Shown: positions 19,527 through 28,585, numbered from the stretch's first letter. The stretch: 49,168 bases of DNA from Acidobacteriota bacterium (GCA_902812465.1 CADDZE010000028.1:1-49168), one strand, 5' to 3'. Notes: generated by a model from the letters alone, not told the origin. Numbers and translations are program-made.

Positions 19527-20885
19527 ATGAAGATTTTGGTGATTGGTTCAGGGGGACGCGAGCACGCGCTGACTTGGAAGTTGAGGGAAAGCCCTCTGAT
19601 GGAAGAGATCTACTGCGCGCCCGGCAACGCGGGGATCACTCAGGAAGCCGAATGCCTCCCGGTTGACATCGCCAGCCCGCAAGAAATCCTGCAGCTAGCG
19701 CGATCGATCCACGCTGACCTTACGGTGGTGGGTCCTGAAGTCCCCTTGGTCGCCGGCGTTGTAGACGAGTTTGAGCGCGCCGGCATGGCGATCGTCGGTC
19801 CGACAAAGGCCGCGGCCCGTCTGGAGGGGAGCAAGATCTTCGCCAAGCGCTTTATGCAGCGCCATCGTATTCCCACGGCCGAATTCGACGTTGCCGAGAA
19901 CTTCGAACAGGCGACCCGCGTGCTGCGCGATTTTGGTGCGCCGATTGTCGTAAAGGCTGACGGTTTGGCGGCCGGGAAGGGTGTCGCAGTCTGCCAGACA
20001 TTCGAAGAAGCCGAGCAGGCCCTCGAAGGTTTCATGCGTCAGGAGATTCTAGGCGAGGCAGGCAAACGGGTGGTGATGGAGAAACGCCTGACCGGAGAAG
20101 AATTGTCCTTCATCGTTGTAACGGACGGGCGGAGCGTCGTTCCTCTGCCCCCTACCCGGGACCACAAGCCGCTCCTGGACGGGGATCAGGGACCCAACAC
20201 CGGTGGAATGGGCGCTTACAGCGACGACGCCATCCTGGGTGACCGGCTGAGGGATGAGATTCTTCGTACCATTGTACGCCCTACTCTGGCAGGCCTCGCG
20301 GCCGAAGGAATACCCTACCGGGGCTTTCTCTATTTCGGCTTGATGCTGACCTCGGACGGACCTAAGGTGCTTGAGTACAACGTGCGCATGGGAGATCCGG
20401 AAGCGCAACCTATCATGATGCGACTCCGCTCCGATCTGCTCCCGGTGCTGGCAGCTGTGCGCGAGGGCCAGCTCGGGGCTCAAGAAGCCCACTGGACGCC
20501 GAATCCGGCAGTCTGCGTTGTCCTCGCTGCGAAGGGTTACCCTGGACAGGTTCAAGTGGGCCAAGTTATCACGGGTTACGATTCTGCGGAAGCGATTGGG
20601 GGCGTGAAGGTTTTCCATGCTGGCACCGTCATGAAGGACGATCGCTTGGTGACCAGCGGCGGCAGGGTGATGGGCGTCACAGCGATAGCCGAAGACTTGC
20701 CCGGTGCCATCCAGCGCGCCTACCTCGCGGTTAGTAAGATCCGCTTCGACGGCATGCAGTACCGGCGTGATATCGGAGCCAAAGGACTTCGCCATTTGGC
20801 GGCCGGCCACGAACCAGAGAGCTCGCAGCGGCGACGAACTCCCTCAAGCTCGTACACCTTGAAACCTCAACCCCGCCACCATTAG
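19527..20885 (+). CDS. purD: phosphoribosylamine--glycine ligase (GARS)
   Basis: PurD joins phosphoribosylamine and glycine with ATP in the second step of purine synthesis. From the ATG at 19527 it has 452 residues. MKILVIGSGGREHAL is the canonical N-terminus. The ATP-grasp core includes KADGLAAGKGVAVC (about 141-154) and LTGEELSFIVVTDG. DHKPLLDGDQGPNTGGMGAY and LEYNVRMGDPEAQ are also present. An open frame extends upstream to 19248 but shows no conservation and overlaps the previous gene. The C-terminus runs about 25 residues past the usual DIGxxAL end with a Ser/Arg/Pro-rich tail, which is probably not functional. It appears monocistronic, with its own promoter. Confidence 0.95.
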   Translation: MKILVIGSGGREHALTWKLRESPLMEEIYCAPGNAGITQEAECLPVDIASPQEILQLARSIHADLTVVGPEVPLVAGVVDEFERAGMAIVGPTKAAARLEGSKIFAKRFMQRHRIPTAEFDVAENFEQATRVLRDFGAPIVVKADGLAAGKGVAVCQTFEEAEQALEGFMRQEILGEAGKRVVMEKRLTGEELSFIVVTDGRSVVPLPPTRDHKPLLDGDQGPNTGGMGAYSDDAILGDRLRDEILRTIVRPTLAGLAAEGIPYRGFLYFGLMLTSDGPKVLEYNVRMGDPEAQPIMMRLRSDLLPVLAAVREGQLGAQEAHWTPNPAVCVVLAAKGYPGQVQVGQVITGYDSAEAIGGVKVFHAGTVMKDDRLVTSGGRVMGVTAIAEDLPGAIQRAYLAVSKIRFDGMQYRRDIGAKGLRHLAAGHEPESSQRRRTPSSSYTLKPQPRHH

Positions 20886-20946
20886 CGCGGAAGTGAGCGC
20901 GCTGACCCCAAGCCGAAAACTTCTAAGAGCTTGGAGCTCCGCACGG

Positions 20947-20976
20947 TTGAAAATTTGCCTCAAACTGATGTATGGT
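20947..20976 (+). promoter_or_regulatory. sigma-70-type promoter of the amidohydrolase gene
   Basis: TTGAAA (20947-20952) is followed after 18 bases by TATGGT (20971-20976), about 35 bases before the preferred ATG at 21011. Five of six and four of six positions match the consensus. Confidence 0.45.
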
Positions 20977-21010
20977 TTTGGCCCTGCTTAAAGCACCAGA
21001 AGAGGAACCT

Positions 21011-22768
21011 ATGCAGCATGGCGGGTTGTATACCCACCGAGCCGAACCGGTTAGCAGGCAGCGCCACTGGCTTCACGGCGCTTTTCTCGGTGTAACGCTG
21101 CTGGCGATGGCCTTGTGCGCGGTGGGGGAGGAGCCGCCGTATTTCGCCATCCGCGGAGCCCGGATCGTTACCGTTTCCGGGCCGGTCATTCCGAGCGGCA
21201 CGGTAGTGATGGCCAAGGGCCTCATCGTGGCAGTGGGAACAGACGTCACGATCCCGCCGGAAGCTTGGGTGATTGACGGGAACGGTCTCACCGTCTACCC
21301 GGGCTTGATCAATGCCCTGTGCGACCTGGGCCTGCAGGCAGCGCCTGCCACAGCTGGGCCGCCTGGCGCCACGCCAACTCCGGCAGCCACACCCCCGGCT
21401 TCTTCTCGCGCGCAGCCGCCACAGGTAGCGCGTGGACCTGAGGACCGGCCGGGAACCACACCCTGGCGCAATCCAGCCGACGAGCTGAAGACTGACGACC
21501 ACCGCCTGGAGACCTGGCGCAACGGCGGATTCACCACTGCGCTGGCCGCTCTTATGGGGGGCATCTTCCCGGGACAAGGTGCCGTGATTAATTTGGCCGG
21601 TGAGCGTCCTGGCGAGATGGTGGTAAAGGCACCAGCCACTTTAAACGTTTCTTTTCAGGCCGTCGGCAACTTCTGGAGCTTTCCCGATTCGCTGATGGGT
21701 GTGCTCTCCTACGTGCGGCAAGTATTCTTGGACGTGCGGGAATTTTCCCAAGCGGAAGGCATTTACATCTCGCATCCCAATGGCTTGCAACGTCCTGCCT
21801 ACGACCGTTCGGTCCTGGCGATCCGCGAGATTCTCCAGGCGGGCTGTCCCGTGCTGTTGCCGGGCAACCTACGTAAGGAGATCATCCGCGCCCAGGACAT
21901 GGCGCAACGCCTGGGCCTGCACGCCGTCATTTACGGGGGCCAGGAAGGCTATGCTGCAGCGGACGTTCTCGCCGCGGGCCATACTCCGGTGCTGGTCGAT
22001 TTGAAGTGGCCTGAACGGGAGAAGGATGCCGACCCGGACGCTGACGTCCCGCTGCGCATCCTGCGATTCCGCGATCGTGCTCCGAATACTCCAGGGGCGC
22101 TCGCGAAGGCGGGAGTGCCGTTCGCGTTCTACCTGGAGGGCTCGTCCACGCCCAAAGACGCGCTGAGGAATGCCAAGAAGGCCATCGACCGCGGGCTGCC
22201 GGAGGAGGCTGCGCTTCGCGCTTTCACCCTGAGCGCGGCGCAAATTCTCGGAGTCGGCAGCCAGTTGGGAAGCATCGAGCCGGGCAAGATCGCTAACCTT
22301 ACGGTGACCGATGGCGATCTGTTCAGCGAGAAAACGAAGGTGAAGATGATTTTTATCGACGGGCGCCGTTACGCCGTCCATGAAACAGTTCCGCCTAATG
22401 CTCCGCCCGCGTTGAAACTCGGTAGCAGGTGGAGAATCTCGTTGGAAGGCAAGGAAGGCCGGTCCACCATGATGGTCGACTTCGAGGTGAAGGGCGGCTC
22501 GCTGACGGGAACGGTCACCGAAGTTGCAGGAGGCAGCACGAAGGTTAAGCCTGGGGTCATATCGGATGGCTGGGTGAGCGGCGATGATTTCGGTTTCACT
22601 CTCGCGTTGGCGGGCGGCCACACCCAGCCGATCGAGTTCACGGGCAGCGTAGTCGGCGACGAGCTGCGCGGCGAAGCTAGCAGTAGGGGAGCTCAGCGCG
22701 TTCCATTCGAAGGTAAGCGGCCAGACAGTGCCGGTGAAAGTGGGAAGAAGGGTCGTGCAACACTTTAG
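21011..22768 (+). CDS. exported amidohydrolase-like protein lacking the HxH metal motif
   Basis: The protein has 585 residues from the ATG at 21011, which follows AGAGGA. An in-frame start at 20972 is an alternative. Residues about 18-38 form a signal peptide (GAFLGVTLLAMALCAVG), so it acts outside the cytoplasm. The composite amidohydrolase shell is clear: FAIRGARIVTVSG and VYPGLINALCDLG at the N-terminus, and AAQILGVGSQLGSIEPGKIANLTV towards the C-terminus. Where active relatives read PGLIDxHxH, this protein has PGLINALCD, so the first two metal ligands are missing. An Ala/Pro-rich insert occupies about 115-150 and an extra beta-rich domain about 475-585. Hydrolase activity is therefore doubtful. 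Such degenerate members recur in Acidobacteriota. Confidence 0.8.
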   Translation: MQHGGLYTHRAEPVSRQRHWLHGAFLGVTLLAMALCAVGEEPPYFAIRGARIVTVSGPVIPSGTVVMAKGLIVAVGTDVTIPPEAWVIDGNGLTVYPGLINALCDLGLQAAPATAGPPGATPTPAATPPASSRAQPPQVARGPEDRPGTTPWRNPADELKTDDHRLETWRNGGFTTALAALMGGIFPGQGAVINLAGERPGEMVVKAPATLNVSFQAVGNFWSFPDSLMGVLSYVRQVFLDVREFSQAEGIYISHPNGLQRPAYDRSVLAIREILQAGCPVLLPGNLRKEIIRAQDMAQRLGLHAVIYGGQEGYAAADVLAAGHTPVLVDLKWPEREKDADPDADVPLRILRFRDRAPNTPGALAKAGVPFAFYLEGSSTPKDALRNAKKAIDRGLPEEAALRAFTLSAAQILGVGSQLGSIEPGKIANLTVTDGDLFSEKTKVKMIFIDGRRYAVHETVPPNAPPALKLGSRWRISLEGKEGRSTMMVDFEVKGGSLTGTVTEVAGGSTKVKPGVISDGWVSGDDFGFTLALAGGHTQPIEFTGSVVGDELRGEASSRGAQRVPFEGKRPDSAGESGKKGRATL

Positions 22769-22776
22769 CACCCCTG

Positions 22777-22998
22777 CTACGCGGTGGGCATAAAAATCTG
22801 CGTAATGAGGTCGGCTTCTGGCGCCGTTCTGGGACCATTAACGTAATTTTCGATGCAGAAGTCGTCTTGACGCCAGCGCGATAGATTGGTGGCTCCATTT
22901 TGTAGAGGCTGATAAACGGACTTCTCGATGTAGACATAATGGGTCTCGGGCCAGGTAACGACTTCGGGCTTCTGCGTGAGATTGAACGATGGCTCGGC
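22777..22998 (-). pseudogene. collapsed GyrI-like (AraC effector-binding-type) domain gene
   Basis: A 73-codon frame with no in-frame start reads first like the N-terminus and then directly like the C-terminus of a GyrI-like small-molecule-binding protein. The N-terminal part is FNLTQKPEVVTWPETHYVYI. The C-terminal part is RQDDFCIENYVNGPRTAPEA, ending ITQIFMPTA and TAG. About 100 central residues are missing. A good ribosome site (GAGGAGG) and an ATG lie upstream, but the ATG is in another frame, suggesting a small indel next to the start. The gene therefore seems to have suffered an internal deletion and a frameshift. Family recognition is from the conserved end motifs. Confidence 0.6.
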
Positions 22999-23066
22999 AT
23001 TGGACCTACTCTTTCCTCCTCGGGCTGGTAGAACCCGGCTAGACGGATGCGAAAGCGCCTTGGGCC

Positions 23067-24809
23067 TCAGGCTTCTATCCTCTTTTCAGAAGCCGCCACG
23101 ACCGGAAGGTGAATCCGGAAAACCGTTCCTTGCTCGCCGGTACACTCTACCATCACCTCTCCCCCATGTTCCTGAACAATCTTTTGTACGACGGCCAGCC
23201 CCAGGCCTGTGCCCGTTTCCTTCCCGTAGCTGACGAACGGGTGGAACAGGGTGTCGCGAACCGGCCCGGGAATTCCAGGCCCGTTATCGCTGACGCGGAT
23301 CTCCAACCCCTCCGGCTTCCGGCGCGTGCTGATCTCGATTCGCCCGTTGTCGCGCGGCACCGCTTCGCAGGCATTCAGCAGCAAGTTGTGAAAGACGCGC
23401 TCGAGCTTGCTCGGGTCGAACCAACCTTCGCTGCTGCCTTGTTGCGATGACACAAACACAATGTTCCGGAACTCCGGCCGGGCGCGCACCGTCTGGACGG
23501 CGCGCTGGATGATTTCTTCGAGATTGCAATGGACTGGTTTGTAGACGGGCAGCGCCTTGGAGAACTCCAGCACCGCTCCCAGCTGGTCCGTCATGCGGTT
23601 CACCGCACGGCGAATCTCCTCATAAAGGTCAGCGCGCTGGGCTTCGTCGAGATGACCTTCAGCCAGGAACTCCGCGTAGGCTAGGATGGCCGTCAGCGGA
23701 TGGCGCAGGTCATGAGAGATGGTGGTGGCCATGCGGCCAATCGTGGCCAACCGCTCCGCCTGCAACAACTCCTGCTGGGTCTTTTGCAGGGTGCGCCGCA
23801 TACGGTCGAACGACCGGCTGAGGTCCGACACTTCGTCCTTACCGCGCGCCTCGAGAGGATAAGCAAAGTCGCCCTTCTCTAGCGCGTGCACGCCGTCCAC
23901 CAGGTTGGCCAGCGGCCGCGTGAAAGTATCCGAGATGACGAATACCAAGGCGCCGCCAGCCAGGACCGCCACCAGGCCGAGCCCTAGCAGCCAGCGATTG
24001 AGGTTTTCCAGGAAGGCCGTGGCCTGGTCGTAGGATTTAAGAACGGTCAGGCTTACCACGGGAGTGCTGCCCGGAGCCAGTTCGACGGAGGTCATCAAGT
24101 AGCGCTCGCCTTCGAGATCGATGTCTCCGGGTGGCGTCAGGCCGTGGGAGTCCAGTTCCGTGTGCTGCACCAGTGCCGCTTGCTGAGAGGGCGATAGCGT
24201 GCTGACCACTACGGCTTGGTCATAGCGAAAAGCCACTTGGCTGGAGGCGATACGGCGAACGTCGGCGGCCACGCGGTCGTCAATCTCATACCCGAGGGCC
24301 AGGATGCCCAGCAGTGTATGGTCTGACGGGGCACCGAAATAGATCGGCTGGATAAAGACTTCATAGAGGTGTCCCCCCCCGTACCACCAACCCCGCGATT
24401 CCCCCTCGTTGAGCGAACGTTCCAGGAAGCGCTGCGCGTCGTTGCGGCCGAAACCAGAGGTTTTCGTGCGTAGCGCCACCACCCTTCCGCGGCGATCCGC
24501 CAGGGAGAAGAGGTCACTTCCCATCTGCTGCCAAAAGTCGGCGGCGGCGTCGGCAATGGTGGCCTCGTGCTGCGTCGTCATTACCGCCCGGAGAGTGGGC
24601 AGCGAGGCCAGTAAGGCGGCCGAGCGCGCGAGTGTCAGCTCGCGCTGGTGCTGGAAATTCTGAAAGGTCGTGACAGAATCGCGCAGCTCCTCGAAGATCT
24701 CTTCTCGTACCCGCCAACGGACACGCTGCCGCACCACCAGCAGGGTGGCACACGTCAGCGAGGCCGACACTAGTAGAAGGGAGAGCAAAAATTTAGTTCG
24801 GAGCCGCAT
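23067..24809 (-). CDS. membrane sensor histidine kinase
   Basis: This 580-residue kinase is the sensor of a two-component pair. A first membrane helix (about 7-25) and a second (about 270-292) bracket a periplasmic sensor of roughly 240 residues. That sensor looks Cache-like (SLADRRGRVVALRTK, LLGILALGYEIDDR). A HAMP linker follows (about 293-345). The phosphoacceptor His is in TISHDLRHPLTAI. The ATPase boxes are NLLLNACEAV (N), SDNGPGIPGP (G1) and GTGLGLAVVQ (G2). It lies 138 bases after the response regulator on the same strand. The stimulus cannot be read from the sequence. Confidence 0.92.
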   Translation of the reverse strand: MRLRTKFLLSLLLVSASLTCATLLVVRQRVRWRVREEIFEELRDSVTTFQNFQHQRELTLARSAALLASLPTLRAVMTTQHEATIADAAADFWQQMGSDLFSLADRRGRVVALRTKTSGFGRNDAQRFLERSLNEGESRGWWYGGGHLYEVFIQPIYFGAPSDHTLLGILALGYEIDDRVAADVRRIASSQVAFRYDQAVVVSTLSPSQQAALVQHTELDSHGLTPPGDIDLEGERYLMTSVELAPGSTPVVSLTVLKSYDQATAFLENLNRWLLGLGLVAVLAGGALVFVISDTFTRPLANLVDGVHALEKGDFAYPLEARGKDEVSDLSRSFDRMRRTLQKTQQELLQAERLATIGRMATTISHDLRHPLTAILAYAEFLAEGHLDEAQRADLYEEIRRAVNRMTDQLGAVLEFSKALPVYKPVHCNLEEIIQRAVQTVRARPEFRNIVFVSSQQGSSEGWFDPSKLERVFHNLLLNACEAVPRDNGRIEISTRRKPEGLEIRVSDNGPGIPGPVRDTLFHPFVSYGKETGTGLGLAVVQKIVQEHGGEVMVECTGEQGTVFRIHLPVVAASEKRIEA

Positions 24810-24947
24810 CGTGGACGCTGGATCGTGAGGCTTGCCCTTTGGGACTAGGGAAAGGAAACTCGTGTATGGACCGAGAAACGTTCTGGGGGGTCTTCTTGAG
24901 CGCCCGCAGAGCCTCGCTTCTCGCGTCTACCCGCACTCTTTGCTTCC

Positions 24948-25625
24948 TCACGGCACGAACTTGTAGCCCACCCCGTGGACGGTGAGGAAATGCACCGGAT
25001 GAGCCGGATCGCGCTCCAGCTTTTGGCGCAGCTTCAGGATGTGATTGTCGACAGTGCGTGTGGCGGGGTAGCACTCGTATCCCCACACTTTATTCAGCAG
25101 CTCGTCCCGCGAAATCACGCGCTCCGGATTACCCGTGAAGTATCGCAGTGCTTTGAATTCATGCGGCGTCAGCGGGACGGGCTTTCCGCCGCGCTTCAGT
25201 TCCATCTTGGAGAAGTCAATGGAGACGTCATCAAAGCTATAGCGGTCGGCGGGGGCTGCCGGACGTGCACGCCGCAGTACGGCCCTGACACGCGCTAACA
25301 GCTCTTTAGGACTGAAAGGCTTGGTGACGTAATCGTCTGCGCCCAGCTCGAGGAGCAACACCTTGTCGATCTCGTCGTTAGCTGCACTGAGAATGATAAC
25401 GGGCAAGGAAGGCTGTGCCTGCCGGATCTCCCGGCAGATGTCGCGCCCAGAAATGTCGGGAAGCTTCAAATCGAGAATGACGACAGCCGGTGAGGCGGCT
25501 CGAAACGCTGCCAGTCCGCCCGCGCCGTTCGAAGTTGCTTGGAAAGCATAACCCTCGGCCTCGAACAGCAGCTGCAGCGCTTTCTGGATCGCCCGGTCGT
25601 CCTCGATAAGTAAAATCTTCTCCAC
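24948..25625 (-). CDS. OmpR/PhoB-family response regulator
   Basis: The 225-residue protein combines a receiver domain (about 1-118) with a winged-helix DNA-binding domain (about 130-225). The acidic pocket IEDD, the phospho-acceptor Asp in VVILDLKLPD and the KPF Lys (about 101) are present. VISRDELLNKVWGYE and TRTVDNHILKLRQKL mark the OmpR-type winged helix. Candidate starts are TTG, GTG and GTG at 25631, 25628 and 25625. The last is preferred because AGGGA lies six bases before it. It precedes its probable partner kinase. Confidence 0.92.
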   Translation of the reverse strand: MEKILLIEDDRAIQKALQLLFEAEGYAFQATSNGAGGLAAFRAASPAVVILDLKLPDISGRDICREIRQAQPSLPVIILSAANDEIDKVLLLELGADDYVTKPFSPKELLARVRAVLRRARPAAPADRYSFDDVSIDFSKMELKRGGKPVPLTPHEFKALRYFTGNPERVISRDELLNKVWGYECYPATRTVDNHILKLRQKLERDPAHPVHFLTVHGVGYKFVP

Positions 25626-25690
25626 CACCAATCCCTGAAGACGACTCTGACCGCCACCCGACGCCTGATGATCGAGCTTTCTATTGTATG

Positions 25691-25906
25691 TCAGCTTGAC
25701 AACGAACGGTATAGTTCCGGAAGGGGGGTGCAGAACATCTCAAGGAAGGTTCGCCCGGCATCGCGAGGCATGACCCAGCGGGCCATCATTTGCAGGCGTG
25801 CTGGCCATGTTTTTTCAGAGTCTGAGGGTTTTAGCCAATGGTCGTGCCGCCTGCCGCCAGCCCGCACTCCGAGTTCACGATACGCCTCGAGTACGCCCGC
25901 AAGCAT
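25691..25906 (-). CDS. small hypothetical ORF coupled to the SMP-30 stop codon
   Basis: An open frame of 71 codons begins at an ATG that overlaps the SMP-30 stop as TGATG, the arrangement seen in translational coupling. The product has no recognisable domain, signal peptide or membrane helix (MLAGVLEAYRELGVRAG, then ARLQMMARWVMPRDAG). Third-position GC is lower than in neighbouring genes, and no homologue comes to mind. It may be a chance frame in the 280-base gap before the response regulator, which otherwise holds nothing I recognise. Confidence 0.2.
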   Translation of the reverse strand: MLAGVLEAYRELGVRAGGRRHDHWLKPSDSEKTWPARLQMMARWVMPRDAGRTFLEMFCTPLPELYRSLSS

Positions 25907-26943
25907 CACGGCCGTACCCCAGGAATCTTCAGCCGAACACGATAGAGGCTAGTGCTTGCGGTAATGTAGAGCGTCCTGCCGTCGTCGCCCCAAGCGCAGT
26001 TAGCCACTTTCTCTCCGGGTTTGAGGGTGCCAAGGTGCTTGCCTTCGGGCGAAATGATCCACACACCGCCCGGGCCGGCGCTGTAAATGTTGCCCTCTTG
26101 GTCCAGCTTCATGCCGTCGGGCAGGCCTTCCTCCTGGCTGGAGGTGGCGTCATAAAACACCTTGCCGTTGGCCAGCGTCCCGTCCGTCTGAACTTCGTAG
26201 CGCATCCACACCTTGTGGTTCGGGTCGGAGACGGCCACGTAAAGATACTTCTCGTCGGGAGAGAAGGCGATGCCGTTAGGCCGCGTGAGGTCCTTAATGA
26301 GCAGCTGGAGGTCCTCGGGGTCGGGAGGCACGCCGGGTCGGTGGGCCACGGCGTTGCGGATGCGAAACACGCCGTTGAACGGCAGTTCCTTCTTCGGATC
26401 GTTGTCCGCCTGGGTCTCGAGACCATAAGGAGGGTCGGTGAAGTAAAGCGACCCGTCCGACTTGTAGACGAGGTCGTTGGGACTATTCAGGCGCTTGTCC
26501 TCAAAGCGATCGGCGAGGATGGTCTTGTGCCCGCCCGGGGCCAGCGACTCGAGGCGCCACACGTTGCGCGCCGCGTGGCCGGCCACGGTCAAGCGCCCAT
26601 GCGGATCCAGCGTCATGCCGTTCGAGCCCGGCTCGATTCCTTTGAAGGTCCCGGTGTAGCCGGAAGGCTGCATGAAGACGGTCAGCGCACCAGGCGGGGT
26701 CCACTTCATCACACGATTGTTGGGAATGTCCGCAAAGAGCAAATAACCGGCGTGAATCCACACTGGACCTTCCGTCCATCTGCACCCATCGGCCAGCTTT
26801 TCGATCTTCGCGTCTGCTGGGACAATTGCGTCCAGGGCGGGATCGATGCGCTCGATCGAGCCCGCCGCGGGGAACTTGGATTCTCGGTCCATCATCATAA
26901 GGCTCAACGCAAGCAGAGGGAGTAGCATGAAATAGATTCTCAT
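25906..26943 (-). CDS. exported SMP-30/gluconolactonase-like protein
   Basis: This is a six-bladed beta-propeller of the SMP-30/gluconolactonase/LRE family with about 345 residues. MRIYFMLLPLLALSLMMM is a signal peptide. CRWTEGPVWI carries the metal-binding Glu near the N-terminus. PGSNGMTLDPHGRL, LNSPNDLVYKSDGSLYFTDP and RPNGIAFSPDEKYLYV provide the Asn and Asp ligands of the central calcium or zinc site. Members hydrolyse sugar lactones, and some have other ester substrates, so the exact substrate is open. The frame extends to 27030, but the ATG at 26943 starts the signal peptide. It diverges from the Crp/Fnr gene. Confidence 0.85.
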   Translation of the reverse strand: MRIYFMLLPLLALSLMMMDRESKFPAAGSIERIDPALDAIVPADAKIEKLADGCRWTEGPVWIHAGYLLFADIPNNRVMKWTPPGALTVFMQPSGYTGTFKGIEPGSNGMTLDPHGRLTVAGHAARNVWRLESLAPGGHKTILADRFEDKRLNSPNDLVYKSDGSLYFTDPPYGLETQADNDPKKELPFNGVFRIRNAVAHRPGVPPDPEDLQLLIKDLTRPNGIAFSPDEKYLYVAVSDPNHKVWMRYEVQTDGTLANGKVFYDATSSQEEGLPDGMKLDQEGNIYSAGPGGVWIISPEGKHLGTLKPGEKVANCAWGDDGRTLYITASTSLYRVRLKIPGVRP

Positions 26944-27044
26944 GGCGGGAAATCTTATAACAGGAAGGGAGTAGAGAAGGCAAATCCGGGTCCAATGTGG
27001 GTTGCTCCTTTCCCCATGCCACTTCGACACACAATTAATTAACG

Positions 27045-27119
27045 TTGGGCGTCAGACTTAGGAGTGTATGCGAAAGCGAACCGCAGGAACGTGTCTGTCA
27101 CGCCCAATGACGGGACACG
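27045..27119 (+). promoter_or_regulatory. two mutually exclusive hairpins before the Crp/Fnr gene
   Basis: TTGGGCGT-CAGAC (27045-27057) can pair with GTCTG-TC-ACGCCCAA (27093-27107), a 13-bp stem with a two-base bulge around a 35-base loop. The right arm can instead join a downstream fold: CGTGTC (27090-27095) with GACACG (27114-27119), enclosing GTCA and TGAC (27097-27100 and 27108-27111). The two folds cannot coexist. They could be a switch in the leader, or a nested operator (GTCA-N7-TGAC) in the divergent intergenic region. No known RNA family was recognised. Confidence 0.4.
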
Positions 27120-27143
27120 GTGTTGCAAATAAAATACTCACTC

Positions 27144-27839
27144 ATGACTACCCGTCGTTGTAGTTCCTTGAAAGACGTGGCGCTTTTTCGCGACCTCTCG
27201 AGGGCGGAGGTGAAATTTCTTCTGGATCGCGCCGTTGTGCTCCATTACGCAGCCGGCCAGCCGATTTTCGTCGAAGGGGACCCTTGCGCAGGCCTCTATG
27301 TGATCGAATCAGGGAAGGTCAAGATCTTCAGAGTTTCACCCAGCGGTCGCGAACAGATTCTCGCCATTGAGAGCGCTGGCGCTTCGATCGCGGAATTGCC
27401 GGTTTTTGACGGAGGTAATTACCCAGCCTCGGCATCGGCTCTCACCGAATCCACTCTCCTCCACATTCGCAAGAAGGATCTTCAAGAGCTTTGTCTTGCG
27501 CAACCACAGGTGGCTCTGAAGGTGGTGAAGGTGGTGGGTTCGCGGCTCCGCAGGATGGTGGATCTCATTAACGAACTTTCCTTTACTACCGTGCGCCATC
27601 GACTGGCAGCGCTGCTTTTACGGCTGGCGGAAGATACGGGAAGAGCAACGGAGCGAGGTATAGTCTTTCTCCTTCCGTCAACGAATCAGGAGCTGGCAGC
27701 GCAGATTGGGACGGTGCGGGAATTGGTATCGCGAAACCTTAGCCGACTTCAGAGTATGGGCATCATCCGGCTGGATGGAAGAAAGGTGACGGTGCGGGAC
27801 CTCAAGGCTCTCCAAGCGGAGGTTGAGGATAGGGAATGA
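27144..27839 (+). CDS. Crp/Fnr-family transcriptional regulator
   Basis: The protein has 231 residues from the ATG at 27144; a GTG at 27120 is an alternative that would overlap the hairpin region. A cyclic-nucleotide-binding-type beta-roll occupies about 10-130 (FVEGDPCAGLYVIESGKVKI). The dimer helix spans about 130-160, and a winged HTH about 165-225 (LPSTNQELAAQIGTVRELVSRNLSRLQSMG). The N-terminus has only one Cys (SLKDV preceded by RRC), so an Fnr iron-sulfur cluster is unlikely. It stands at the head of genes for NO handling, a common setting for Dnr/NnrR-like members. Effector unknown. Confidence 0.9.
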   Translation: MTTRRCSSLKDVALFRDLSRAEVKFLLDRAVVLHYAAGQPIFVEGDPCAGLYVIESGKVKIFRVSPSGREQILAIESAGASIAELPVFDGGNYPASASALTESTLLHIRKKDLQELCLAQPQVALKVVKVVGSRLRRMVDLINELSFTTVRHRLAALLLRLAEDTGRATERGIVFLLPSTNQELAAQIGTVRELVSRNLSRLQSMGIIRLDGRKVTVRDLKALQAEVEDRE

Positions 27840-27991
27840 TGGGCGTGCCCGACAGCGGCGGGAGGGGTCTTGCCAGCCGAAGCCTGCCGAATGCTGGCCA
27901 TGACTAAAGTCATCGAAATCGAAGTGAGCTCCGTGCTGTGATGCACTTTGCCGAGCCCCGAAGTGCGGCATCTGGAGAATCATGGAAGGTG

Positions 27992-28549
27992 ATGATCGAG
28001 GTCGCTGATCATGAGTTACCGGAAGCCTGGCGGCTGGCTTACGAGAGAGATTGCACGGGCGAGGTGATTTCTGCCGATCCTTCTCCTGAGCGCCATACGG
28101 CACGAGCGCTGGCCGCGTTTATCCTCACTGGTCTGGCCTTCCTTGCTCTCCCCGGGACCTTTCTGGGCGTGTGGAACCTCTTGGTTATTTCCGAGCACCG
28201 GGCCGCGACGGCAGCCAGCACGGCCTGGATCCAGGCTCACGGTCTTGCACAGCTCTTCGGCTGGGTAGGTAGTTTCATTCTGGGAATTTCACTTTATGTC
28301 CTGCCGAAATTTCGCGGGCGGCCACTCAAGATTTTTGGGACGATGTGGCTCATCTGGGCACTGTGGACGGCGGGTGTCGCCTGGCGATGGTGGGCAGGAA
28401 TCGGCACGCGCGAATGGCGTGCGGCGCTGGTTGGCTCGGCGACTTTAAAGTTCGTTGTGTCGCCGACTTGGATCGTCTGCTTGCCCGGCTCAGCGAGTTC
28501 TTCAACCAGCGCCAGCCGCGGCGAGCCGGAAGAAACTAGGCAGCGGTGA
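27992..28549 (+). pseudogene. shortened multi-helix membrane protein, NnrS/heme-copper-like
   Basis: The frame encodes about 185 residues with three hydrophobic helices: FILTGLAFLALPGTFLGVW, LFGWVGSFILGISLYVLP and IFGTMWLIWALWTAGVAW. The motif HGLAQLFGWVGSFILGISLY recalls the HGHxQLFGW motif of NnrS-like heme-copper membrane proteins. Those usually have twelve helices and about 400 residues. After about residue 150 the sequence turns into a low-complexity Ser/Pro/Glu tail and stops, and the following 190 bases carry no continuation. I read this as a C-terminally truncated or frameshifted gene. The start is taken after GGAAGG; an upstream ATG at 27941 is possible. NO-related function is inferred from context. 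Confidence 0.5.
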
Positions 28550-28585
28550 CTGTAAGGTTTCCACCCGCCCCCGGAGCCTCAGGCA

